Program-made: the position numbers and the translations under genes
Part shown: piece after piece, positions 1 to 7,157 of the stretch
Layout: each line of letters opens with the position of its first letter
Numbering within the stretch: position 1 is the first letter of the stretch
Assembly: GCA_003164715.1 (NCBI GenBank)
Contig: PLTZ01000050.1
Span: 1 to 57,109, forward strand
Source: Opitutaceae bacterium
GTDB lineage: Bacteria; Verrucomicrobiota; Verrucomicrobiia; Opitutales; Opitutaceae
Reading direction: 5' to 3'
Length of the DNA stretch: 57,109 nucleotides
Notes under the pieces: generated by a model
Database searches by the model: none
Seen by the model: the letters and a program-made list of their open reading frames with translations, nothing else
Told to the model about the DNA's origin: nothing

Positions 1-2
1 GC

Positions 3-194
3 TTCGGTTATACGAAGTTTTCGGGATACCAGCTTAAGATGATTCAGGAAGTTGTCACCCTCGTCGTCTTCGTGGGATTCGCGACCACGTTCCTGAAAGA
101 GAAGCTCGCGTGGAATTACCTCGTGGCATTTGCCTTTCTCGGCGTGGCTGCGTTCTTCGCCTTTGCGTTCAAGGCGCCCGGACCGGCCGCATGA
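3..194 (+). CDS. DMT-family small membrane protein (DUF486), 3' end
   Basis: This is the C-terminal 63 residues of a small multi-pass membrane protein; its start lies before the window. It reads from base 3 to a TGA at 192-194. The segment GYQLKMIQEVVTLVVF, then FLKEKLAWNYLVAFAFL and a final hydrophobic helix, matches the DUF486/DMT-superfamily pattern of about 110 residues with four transmembrane segments. The family has no assigned substrate. Family identity comes from memory of the C-terminal motif. No partner gene is visible because the window is cut here. Confidence 0.75.
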   Translation, partial: FGYTKFSGYQLKMIQEVVTLVVFVGFATTFLKEKLAWNYLVAFAFLGVAAFFAFAFKAPGPAA

Positions 195-326
195 GGCCCG
201 AATATATGTGGGAATGAGAGTGAGAATAACGCAATTGATCAGGGATGACGCAGACATACATATCTCTCTCGTCAGCAATGTAAGTCGTTGTCAGCCATCA
301 ACGAGATTTGAAACCGGCGTTCGAAT

Positions 327-355
327 CCCCGTGGGGATGCCATCAGGCCACGGGG
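327..355. terminator. GC-rich hairpin downstream of the DUF486 gene
   Basis: CCCCGTGG (327-334) and CCACGGGG (348-355) are perfect 8-base inverted arms around a 13-base loop. It lies between the end of the DUF486 gene and the end of the converging pseudogene. There is no T-run, so it may be a bidirectional stem-loop rather than a classical intrinsic terminator. The bases just before it (GTTCGAATCCCC, 319-330) resemble a tRNA T-loop, but no tRNA fold could be built. Confidence 0.4.
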
Positions 356-419
356 AGCCACTCCAAAGGTAGCATGAGGCGGGTCAACTGCGCCAACAGC
401 GCGTAGCTCCGCTCCCGCC

Positions 420-595
420 CTAGGATTTCATCCAGTCGCCAGCGTTGTAGAAGCCGACGACCTGTTCGTTGGCGTGACAGTCCTCACCCACGATCGACAG
501 CTCTCTCATTTCAAAGCCGGATTGCTGAAGTTGCTTTTTATAGAGGCATTTGCGCCCAGGTGCTTCGGAAATGCCGCTACGATAGAATCGCCCAT
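420..595 (-). pseudogene. Broken stress-protein-like gene (GS17M/DUF1269-type), frameshift plus nonsense
   Basis: The ATG at 595 has a good ribosome site (AAGGGAAAT). It opens a frame MGDSIVAAFPKHLGAN that runs to a TGA right after LKTS-like residues. The next frame continues with the family-typical LQQSGFEMRELSIVG and EQVVGFYNAGDWMKS, then stops at TAG (420-422). The join is in a run of five A; six would restore one frame reading IKKQLQQSGFEM. Intact relatives (general stress protein 17M-like membrane proteins) continue after the DRMK position with Trp-Gly and a glycine-rich helix. Here that Trp codon position is TAG, and the sequence beyond looks eroded. Two lesions make a sequencing error alone an unlikely explanation. 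Confidence 0.7.
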
Positions 596-664
596 TTTGA
601 TTTCCCTTGTATTGTTCTTGGGTCGTTGACCGGTGGGGTGGCAACCGGTGTGCCGCGGGTCAAA

Positions 665-1237
665 TCACTTTAGCTCCGCGTCGGTCTTCTCGGCCTCCCG
701 GGCTGCCTGGAGCATCCGGTCATGTTCGGCCTCCTCGGAGCCCTGATCGACGAGCTGCTCGGTTTCGCTCCGTCCCTCGTCATCCATGTCTTCGCTCTCG
801 GCCCCCGGGGTCTCGTGGCCCTCCGAACCCGGCACAGGGTCCCAGCGTTTTGATTCGGGAAGCGAGTCCAATAGGTCGTCCTTGCGATCGGAGTCCGATT
901 CCCCGGCCAGCTCGTGCTTGGCCGCCTCCATGTCTCCCGGTAGCACATCCCCGGCCGAGCGCCCGTTTATGAGGGCCAGCTCGGCCGCGCGGACGCGCAC
1001 CATCCCGTGCGACACAGGCCCGATGCCCTTGAAGTTTTCGCTGATGGCTCCGTCATTGACCTGGTTGTTGGCGCCATCGGACGACGCTGTGCCGGCGGCG
1101 CCCGCGGAGAGGGGCTGCGCGATTGCCGCCTCGTTTTCATGGGTGCGCCGGATGTCGGCGTTCTTGGGCTTCACGTCGCTCAGGATTACCTCACCGCTCG
1201 TCCGCTTGTTGTATGGCTTCTTTGAATGGATATGCAT
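665..1237 (-). CDS. Small acidic protein with a DUF2934-like segment
   Basis: A 190-residue soluble protein without signal peptide or membrane segment. The N-terminus is basic (MHIHSKKPYNKR). The middle (about residues 70-115) holds NFKGIGPVSHGMVRVRAAEL followed by ALINGR, and resembles the short DUF2934-type helical motif seen in many Verrucomicrobia proteins. The C-terminal third is strongly acidic and Glu/Asp/Ser-rich, and is probably disordered. The ATG at 1237 is preceded by AAGGAAC at a proper distance. It stands alone, with no operon partner. Function is unknown; the DUF2934 resemblance is a judgement from pattern only. Confidence 0.7.
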   Translation of the reverse strand: MHIHSKKPYNKRTSGEVILSDVKPKNADIRRTHENEAAIAQPLSAGAAGTASSDGANNQVNDGAISENFKGIGPVSHGMVRVRAAELALINGRSAGDVLPGDMEAAKHELAGESDSDRKDDLLDSLPESKRWDPVPGSEGHETPGAESEDMDDEGRSETEQLVDQGSEEAEHDRMLQAAREAEKTDAELK

Positions 1238-1562
1238 AAGTTCGTTCCTTGCCCGGCAGGAGATCCGTCCCGACCGGTTGTCTCACGCCCTGGCCCGTGG
1301 CACCAGAGTACTCCTGAAACGGGATGGGGCCTATGGGGTATGAACCCCTTTGGCGGTTCCCACGGCACGCGTACCGCAGTGAAAACGTCCCCCTTCTAGA
1401 CGATCTTGCCTCCCGTGTGGCCACGTTGGCCCATCTCCTGGACGCGCGTGGCGTGAGAAAGGGGAAGGATCGTGTGCCGGCCGTTGTGGATTTAGGCGGT
1501 GATTCCTCGGGCTCCTTGAGCAGAGAGGCCGGCGAAGCGTGGCTCATTGCGCCTTCTATTCT
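1238..1562. other. Intergenic region without a recognisable gene
   Basis: These 325 bases separate the small acidic protein from the end of the DUF2891 gene. The part next to 1238 must carry the promoter and ribosome site of the acidic protein. Open frames here lack family motifs and good ribosome sites. I saw no clear terminator or operator. Confidence 0.5.
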
Positions 1563-2603
1563 TCAGCCCGGCGGCACGCCAATAGTGAGTAGGTAGACCG
1601 CAAACGACGCGAGCCAGTGTTCGCCTGCGTAATCGCCACTCGAGACTCGCTCCAATCCGGCATGCGCATGGCGCCCGGCCGCGATACGGACATTGTCGCT
1701 CAGGGGCACCAAGGGGGCCATCCTGCAATAGGCCCACGCCCGGCTCAGACACAGGCCGTCAAGGTGTACCTGCTTCGGGTCACGGCGGTCGTGTACCCGC
1801 GGCGGCTTCAAGAGGGCAAACGGCTCGCCGCGGCTCAATTGCGGTAGAAACCGCGCCAGCCATCGCCGGAATTCGGCGGCAGGAAGGACCCGGGACACGA
1901 GGTCGGCCTCGGTCAACGAAGGTGATAGAAAATCCTCGCCGCTCGGTTCCAATTCAACTGGGGCAGCGGCATCTTCGCGGAAGAATTCGAGGCTCTTCGT
2001 GACAATGACCGCATCCAGGCGGCGATGCCCCGTCGCCCGCGCGTAGTCCAATGCAAGCGTCAATGCGAACGCGGTATTGGAATGCACGCCCGAGCGGACT
2101 GGGTACGGCAGCCGAGGAAGGTATCCGCAGAATCTCTCCGCGATGAATCGCTCAAGCGGGCGGACCGCCCGCGACCACTGGCGGGCGCAAGGGTCGCGCC
2201 CCTCGCGCAATTCGGCCGCGAGAGCGAGGAGCCATCCCCAGCCGTACGGACGCTCAAACGACCCCCTCCCCGGGGCCCGAAAATACGCCAGCTCCGCGGC
2301 AATGTGCTCCTCGGTCAGGCTTCCATTGAGGGCCGCGCGGATTCGCCCCGCGGAAGGGAGCTTCGGGAAAAGCCTGAGGAGGCGCGCCAGCATCCAGTGG
2401 CCGTGCACCGCGGAATGCCAGTCAAGACAGCCGAAAAAGGCCGGGTGCAGCTCCCGCGGCGAACGCACGTCCGCCGGACCCCGCGCCACGTGCTGGAAGG
2501 AATGGGGCCACTCGCGCGCAACGCCGGCCAACGCCAGGCCGGCAAATTCCGCCGCGAGGGGTTGTGTGAGCACGCGGGGCAAGGGCTTAGAAACGGTAGA
2601 CAC
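1563..2603 (-). CDS. DUF2891 family protein
   Basis: A 346-residue protein matching DUF2891 throughout: the N-terminal LTQPLAAEFAGLALAGV, the conserved HPAFFGCLDWHSAVHGHW block (about residues 52-70), and FLSPSLTEADLVSRVLP in the C-terminal half. The family looks like an all-helical toroid similar to other carbohydrate- or peptide-processing folds, but its reaction is unknown. There is no signal peptide. The first start is GTG at 2603, overlapping the end of the upstream DUF979 gene by 17 bases; a GTG ten codons later is the alternative. It is the last gene of a coupled DUF969-DUF979-DUF2891 operon, so it probably acts on what those membrane proteins move. Confidence 0.85.
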   Translation of the reverse strand: MSTVSKPLPRVLTQPLAAEFAGLALAGVAREWPHSFQHVARGPADVRSPRELHPAFFGCLDWHSAVHGHWMLARLLRLFPKLPSAGRIRAALNGSLTEEHIAAELAYFRAPGRGSFERPYGWGWLLALAAELREGRDPCARQWSRAVRPLERFIAERFCGYLPRLPYPVRSGVHSNTAFALTLALDYARATGHRRLDAVIVTKSLEFFREDAAAPVELEPSGEDFLSPSLTEADLVSRVLPAAEFRRWLARFLPQLSRGEPFALLKPPRVHDRRDPKQVHLDGLCLSRAWAYCRMAPLVPLSDNVRIAAGRHAHAGLERVSSGDYAGEHWLASFAVYLLTIGVPPG

Positions 2604-3549
2604 AAAACTCCACGAGGAGCAGGTTAAACGCGAACAGCGCCAGGGCGATCGGCACCTGCGCCTTGATGACCGCGTTGTCGTCTTCCAGTTCCAGGAGCAT
2701 GACGGGCACGAGGTTGAAGTTGGCGGCCATCGGTGTCAGTAGCGTCCCGCAGTAACCCGAAAGCATTCCAATGGCCGCCATGATCGCGGGATTGCCGCCG
2801 TGCGCATGGACAACGAGCGGCACGCCGATGCCCCCGGTGATGACGGCAAACGCGGCAAAGGCGTTGCCCAGGCACATTGTGAAGAGCATCATCCCAAGGC
2901 AGTAGGCCGCCACGGCGACGGACGAGTACTGGGTCGGCAGCGCCCGCTCCACCAGGCCGGCCACGACCGCGCCCACGCCTGCGCGGGCGAACAGGCCCCC
3001 CAGCGCGGCCAAGGCCTGCGGCAGAATGAGCGCCCAACCGACCGCCTGCAGGAGGCGGCTGCCCTCGCCCACCGCCGCGCGGGCTGGAGCCCGCGTCACA
3101 CGAAGCCCGGCCGCAAGGGCCAGCACGGCGCCGATGCATACCGACGTGACCGCAAGGTTGGCCGAATCTACGAGCGCCACGTCGTGCCACCGAATTCGGC
3201 CAAAGAAGAGGCTGCCGACGACCGCCGTCACGGGGACCAGAAGCGCGGGCCAAAACAGCCTTTCCCCGAGGCGCTGCGCCGAGGCCAGCCTTTCCTCGCG
3301 CGCCGTGGTCCGCTCGTGGGATGCCCGCACCCCCCCGCTCGCGGCCAGGATTGTTATCCCGAGGACCAGGTAACCCACGGCCGCCGGCGGCATCGACCCG
3401 CCGAAGGCGAAGCTGGCGCCCAGCAGGCCCCAGAAAAGGGCCGTGGTCCACCGCCGCGCGTGTCCCTTGTCCGACATGACGCGCAGGGCAGTCGCCAGCA
3501 TGAGCGCGCCAGCCAGGACGTAGAACGAACTAAGGCTGATCAGGCTCAC
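2587..3549 (-). CDS. DUF979 family integral membrane protein
   Basis: A hydrophobic 320-residue protein with about nine membrane segments, recognisable as DUF979 (for example GYLVLGITILAASGGV and AHGGNPAIMAAIGMLSGYCG). An upstream in-frame start at 3684 exists, but the likely start is GTG at 3549. It overlaps the stop of the DUF969 gene as GTGA, which implies translational coupling. DUF979 and DUF969 nearly always occur as a pair. I recall them near pyrrolidone-carboxylate peptidase genes in other bacteria, suggesting a two-subunit permease for a small metabolite. That role is inference. Confidence 0.85.
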   Translation of the reverse strand: MSLISLSSFYVLAGALMLATALRVMSDKGHARRWTTALFWGLLGASFAFGGSMPPAAVGYLVLGITILAASGGVRASHERTTAREERLASAQRLGERLFWPALLVPVTAVVGSLFFGRIRWHDVALVDSANLAVTSVCIGAVLALAAGLRVTRAPARAAVGEGSRLLQAVGWALILPQALAALGGLFARAGVGAVVAGLVERALPTQYSSVAVAAYCLGMMLFTMCLGNAFAAFAVITGGIGVPLVVHAHGGNPAIMAAIGMLSGYCGTLLTPMAANFNLVPVMLLELEDDNAVIKAQVPIALALFAFNLLLVEFCVYRF

Positions 3550-4244
3550 GCGTCCTTGGGGTTTGCGTCTTCGGTCGCGCGGGCGGCCTCCCGGGTCAAG
3601 TGCCGGTCCAGGGCGTGGGTCCGCCAGGCCATCACGGCGAAGGCACCTAAGGCCGTGGGTATTCCCCAGAGCGCCATCGCCCATGAGCTGACCTCGATCT
3701 TCAGGCCCTCGAAAAAGCCCTTCATGAGCAGAATCGAGCCCACGGCGATGAATACGTCCTCGCCGAAGAAGTTTCCCACGTTTTCCGCCGCCGCCGCGTG
3801 CGCCCGGATCCGCTCCACCATCGCCTTTGACAGGCTTCCGTAGCGCACACGCGCGGCCCCCTCGGCAAGAGGGGCAATTAGCGGACGCACCGCGCCGGCA
3901 TGCCCGCCTATGTTGACCCCTAGGGCTATGGAAGCCTGGCGAACGCCCGTGTAGAGGAGCAGCACACGGCCGGCGGTCGCCGCAGCAGACCGGCGGATCA
4001 GCGTCTCCGCCCGCTCCCGGAGTCCGTAGCGCTCCAGGAGGCCCACCACAGGAAGCATCATCACTATCGGCAGCGCCATGTACCGATTTGTCACGTAGAG
4101 CCGACCGAACTCCTCCATGGTCTCATTGAACGACATCCCGGAAACGAGGCCGGTCACGATCCCAGACAGGAGGACCACCAGGAGGGCGTTGAGCCGCAGC
4201 GAAAAGCCGGCCGCGATGACGATAATGCCGATGAGCTTGATCAC
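3546..4244 (-). CDS. DUF969 family integral membrane protein
   Basis: A 232-residue membrane protein opening with IKLIGIIVIAAGFSLRLNAL, followed by LPIVMMLPVVGLLERYGLRE and NIGGHAGAVRPLIAPLAEG, which are hallmarks of DUF969. The asparagine/glycine-rich NIGGHAG stretch inside a hydrophobic region resembles re-entrant loops of ion-coupled transporters. It is first in the operon and overlaps DUF979 by four bases. The pair is probably a transporter of unknown substrate. The last residues are charged and cytosolic-looking. Confidence 0.85.
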   Translation of the reverse strand: MIKLIGIIVIAAGFSLRLNALLVVLLSGIVTGLVSGMSFNETMEEFGRLYVTNRYMALPIVMMLPVVGLLERYGLRERAETLIRRSAAATAGRVLLLYTGVRQASIALGVNIGGHAGAVRPLIAPLAEGAARVRYGSLSKAMVERIRAHAAAAENVGNFFGEDVFIAVGSILLMKGFFEGLKIEVSSWAMALWGIPTALGAFAVMAWRTHALDRHLTREAARATEDANPKDA

Positions 4245-4284
4245 AGCTTGGCGGGGGATCTTGAGGGATTCGATTTGGCGACAA

Positions 4285-4950
4285 TCACGGTCTATCGGGT
4301 CTCTCGAAACGCACGCCCTCGACCCGGCTCCCGTCGGATTCCGTCAGGCGAAGGTAGCAACCGTAATTCTCCTCGATATACGTCGAAGCCGCTCCGCGCG
4401 AGGGCGCGTAGAGGATGCGGACATCGTTGCCTCCCTTCCTTAGGTCCAATTGGCCTCCGTCGACCCTCAGGCCATTCAGGGAAAGGGCCTTCACGCCCGC
4501 GCGGCTGAAGACCGCGTGAACGGTCTGCGCCCTCGGTGAGACAATGCGGCCATAAAGGAGGTAATAGGCGTTCTTGTACGGGAAATAGATCGAGAAATCG
4601 GACGGATAGTTGTCGGGCGTGTTCGCCCGTCCGCTGGTCGGGATGATGTCGGGGTCGAGGATCGCGGCCCTGGCTGGGGCCAGGACCTTCCATGCGATGC
4701 TTCCAACCCACGGCACCGAGTAGCTCGTCTCGGGCGGCCTTCCTGCCATGAACGCCGCCCGGAGGTCATGGAACAGAGGGGCGATGTGCAGATGCGCGCG
4801 CCGAGCGGCCTCCTCGGACTTAAACGTTACGAGAATGGTCTGCGAGTACGCCTCCATGGAAACGGGCCCGTTGGCATCGCCTGGTGCTGACGCTTCCACG
4901 CTTCCGGAGGTCAGAATCGAAATCGCCGCCAGGATCTGAACGCGTCTCAT
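4285..4950 (-). CDS. Exported protein of unknown function
   Basis: A 221-residue protein with a plausible signal peptide (MRRVQILAAISILTSGSVEA). The mature part contains two cysteine-poor, aromatic-rich blocks (SDFSIYFPYKNAYYLLYG and YIEENYGCYLRLTESDG), suggesting a beta-rich secreted domain. I do not recognise the family. ATG 4950 is the only good start. The gene lies 40 bases upstream of DUF969 in the same direction and could share its transcript. The exported nitrilase-like gene follows on the other side, also on this strand. Confidence 0.65.
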   Translation of the reverse strand: MRRVQILAAISILTSGSVEASAPGDANGPVSMEAYSQTILVTFKSEEAARRAHLHIAPLFHDLRAAFMAGRPPETSYSVPWVGSIAWKVLAPARAAILDPDIIPTSGRANTPDNYPSDFSIYFPYKNAYYLLYGRIVSPRAQTVHAVFSRAGVKALSLNGLRVDGGQLDLRKGGNDVRILYAPSRGAASTYIEENYGCYLRLTESDGSRVEGVRFERPDRP

Positions 4951-5005
4951 GGGTCCGGAGGTCTCGCCATGTTTGGTGACGGTCGAGTTCTGCGCTTCGC
5001 GGTCC

Positions 5006-5872
5006 CTACCGGGTGCGCACCGGTGCCCTGACTCTCACGGACAGCACCGTGACGTCACGGTCGCGGTCCCTGCCTCGGAACAGGATGCTGCCGTCCCCGT
5101 CTGCCGCGACGCTTTGCCCCCCGTACACCTGCCCGCTCCAGGGCCCATTCGTGATTGCGCCCACCAGGTCCGTGCCGATCACCGGGCAATGCACGGTCCT
5201 CGCCACCGTCTGGACAATGTCCCTCAGCGAATCTCCGTGGTTCGGCCACTCCCCCTCCGGCGCAGCCCAGCCGTAAGGAATGAGCACGAGGTCCGGCCTT
5301 TGGTCCGCCATACGCTGCACAAGTTCCTTCAGAAAGGAATCGGCGCAGATCATCATGCCTATCCTCCCGAATTTCGTGTCCGCCGTCCTGGCCGCTCCAT
5401 CACCCACTGAATACGGCGGCGACATGAGCTCCGGCAGCACGTTCACCTTTCGGTGCTTCAGAAGTATGTTCCCCGCGTCGTCGATCAGCAGACAGGAGTC
5501 GTACAACCCCTCCCCGTCCTTCTCGTCCAACCCCACGCTTAGAAACACCCGATGCTTTCTGGCCAGGGCGCACAGCCTATCGGAGTCTTCGCCCGGGATT
5601 GAATGTGACCGTACATGCGCGGCCGGATTCTCCCAGCCCAGGAGGCTGGATTCCGGAAATGTGACAATCTCCGCGCCCTGCAGCTTCGCCTCAAGGATGG
5701 CGTTCTCGATGCGGGCAAGATTGCCCGCCCGGTCGACATCGAGGCAAAGGATCTGTGCTATCCCTATCTTGACCTGCCGCTCCTGCCCTTCGGTAGGTTT
5801 CATTTGGGATGCGGCGAGGGCGGTGAATGGAAGTGCCATGGCGGCGCCCAGGAAGGGCGCCAAGATCTTCAT
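5006..5872 (-). CDS. Exported carbon-nitrogen hydrolase (nitrilase superfamily)
   Basis: An amide-hydrolysing nitrilase-fold enzyme of about 288 residues. The Glu-Lys-Cys triad is visible: E74 in VTFPESSLLGW, K142 in LLKHRKVNV and C176 in GMMICADSF. The N-terminus MKILAPFLGAAMALPFTALA is a convincing signal peptide, unusual because most family members are cytosolic. ATG 5872 was chosen; a GTG three codons upstream (5881) is possible. Substrate cannot be told; aliphatic amidase or carbamoylase-type activity is possible. It ends 55 bases before the exported unknown on the same strand. Confidence 0.85.
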   Translation of the reverse strand: MKILAPFLGAAMALPFTALAASQMKPTEGQERQVKIGIAQILCLDVDRAGNLARIENAILEAKLQGAEIVTFPESSLLGWENPAAHVRSHSIPGEDSDRLCALARKHRVFLSVGLDEKDGEGLYDSCLLIDDAGNILLKHRKVNVLPELMSPPYSVGDGAARTADTKFGRIGMMICADSFLKELVQRMADQRPDLVLIPYGWAAPEGEWPNHGDSLRDIVQTVARTVHCPVIGTDLVGAITNGPWSGQVYGGQSVAADGDGSILFRGRDRDRDVTVLSVRVRAPVRTR

Positions 5873-5881
5873 GGGGTTCAC

Positions 5882-6245
5882 GATGGTCTTGGCAGCCTGT
5901 CGGAAAGGATTCCTGACTCAAGACCGCGACCCACAATCCATTCTTAAGCCATTATAGGCCAATAAATAGGATTTTTTGATCGGGCTGTGAATAACCGGGA
6001 CCATTGCGTGATCGGAACGCCTATCATCAGTTGTCCTTGAAATCTCAACAAGTCGGGAGGATGAGGCCCGGAATTTGATGATTTTCCGCCGCGCCTCGGG
6101 TTAATCCGGCCGCATCCCCTGGCCTGCGGACCCAAGGATACCCCTGCATCTCGTGACCAAGCGCAAGAATGAGGTAGCGCGGTTCGCGTGAATTCTGATT
6201 CATGTCTGCGGCGCCCGGTTCAGCACACTTTTAACATAACTCCAA
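5882..6245. other. Divergent intergenic region
   Basis: This region separates the minus-strand nitrilase-like gene from the plus-strand SDR gene, so it must hold both promoters. The stretch 5945-5980 is AT-rich compared with its surroundings (ATAGGCCAATAAATAGGATT) and is the best candidate for a promoter core on the minus strand. The SDR ATG at 6246 is preceded by an AT-rich TTTTAACATAACTCCAA without a strong ribosome site. No gene or clear palindrome was found. Confidence 0.4.
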
Positions 6246-6977
6246 ATGACATCACTCCTAGGCAAATGGTCACTCGTCACAGGAGCGAGCCGCGGCGTCG
6301 GCAGCCATCTGAGCGAAGGCCTCGCGAAGCTGGGGTCCAACGTAATCCTGCACAGCCGTGAGCTGTCGCACACCCAGGCACTCGCCACCCGGATCGGGCG
6401 CCATGGTGTAAACGTGGTCACCGTGTCCGGGGAGCTCTCGGACCAAGCCCAGGTTGATGCCATGCTCGACGCGGCGCTCAAGCAGGCGGGACGGATAGAC
6501 ATCCTGTATAACAACGCCGCGATCATGACGCCGTGGAAGGAAAATCCATGGGACATCCCGGCCGAGGATTTCAGGGCGAGCTTCGAGGTTAACGTCATCA
6601 GCCTTGCGCGGATCTGCTACAGGCTTGTGCCTCCGATGCTCGCGCGGAAATGGGGCCGGGTGATCAATCTGACATCGGGCATTATGAACGAGCCCAACCT
6701 CACGGCATATGCGATTTCAAAGGCTGCCGTGGACAAGTTTGTCCGCGATTTTGTCCCACGCTTGGCCGGCACCGGCGTAAATATGAACCTGCTCGATCCC
6801 GGATGGCTGCGCACCGACCTGGGAGGGCCCAGGGCGCCAAACGACCCGTCCACGGTGCTGCCGGGCGCTCTTGTTCCGGCCCTCCTCGACAACGGCGAGA
6901 GCGGCCGGTTCTTCCGCGCCCAGGACTATGCCGGCCTGAGTCTGGAGCAGGCCCTGGAGAAGGCCCGGTTGAAATAG
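6246..6977 (+). CDS. Short-chain dehydrogenase/reductase
   Basis: A 243-residue classical SDR, cytosolic and NAD(P)-dependent. The nucleotide-binding TGASRGVG is at residues 12-19, NNAA near residue 90, the catalytic serine in NLTSGIM near residue 141, and the YAISK motif near residue 154. After TGASRGVGSHLSEGLAKLG, strand 2 ends in HSRE, where an Arg following Ser is often seen with NADP(H), so NADPH is slightly favoured. Length is normal. The substrate is not evident. It has its own upstream region and no operon partner. Confidence 0.88.
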   Translation: MTSLLGKWSLVTGASRGVGSHLSEGLAKLGSNVILHSRELSHTQALATRIGRHGVNVVTVSGELSDQAQVDAMLDAALKQAGRIDILYNNAAIMTPWKENPWDIPAEDFRASFEVNVISLARICYRLVPPMLARKWGRVINLTSGIMNEPNLTAYAISKAAVDKFVRDFVPRLAGTGVNMNLLDPGWLRTDLGGPRAPNDPSTVLPGALVPALLDNGESGRFFRAQDYAGLSLEQALEKARLK

Positions 6978-7157
6978 GCCGCGGGCCCCTTTGCATCGAA
7001 AAGGCGTCAGTCGCGGCACGTTGGGGACAGCACGAGGGGCTCATCGCAAGTGCCAAAGCGGCCGCGCGCCCGTCCGGCTTCGTCAGAGCCCCGCCGGAGG
7101 AGGACGCGCCGAGGTGTGCCCAGGCGGCTGTTCGAATTCAGAAAACCCCCGACCCGG

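Noticed and set aside
290-345. Possible tRNA or tmRNA 3' end (GTTCGAATCCCC followed by GCCA)
   Set aside because: No matching acceptor strand, D-arm or anticodon arm could be found upstream, and the T-stem has a mismatch. The 327-355 hairpin is a better explanation.
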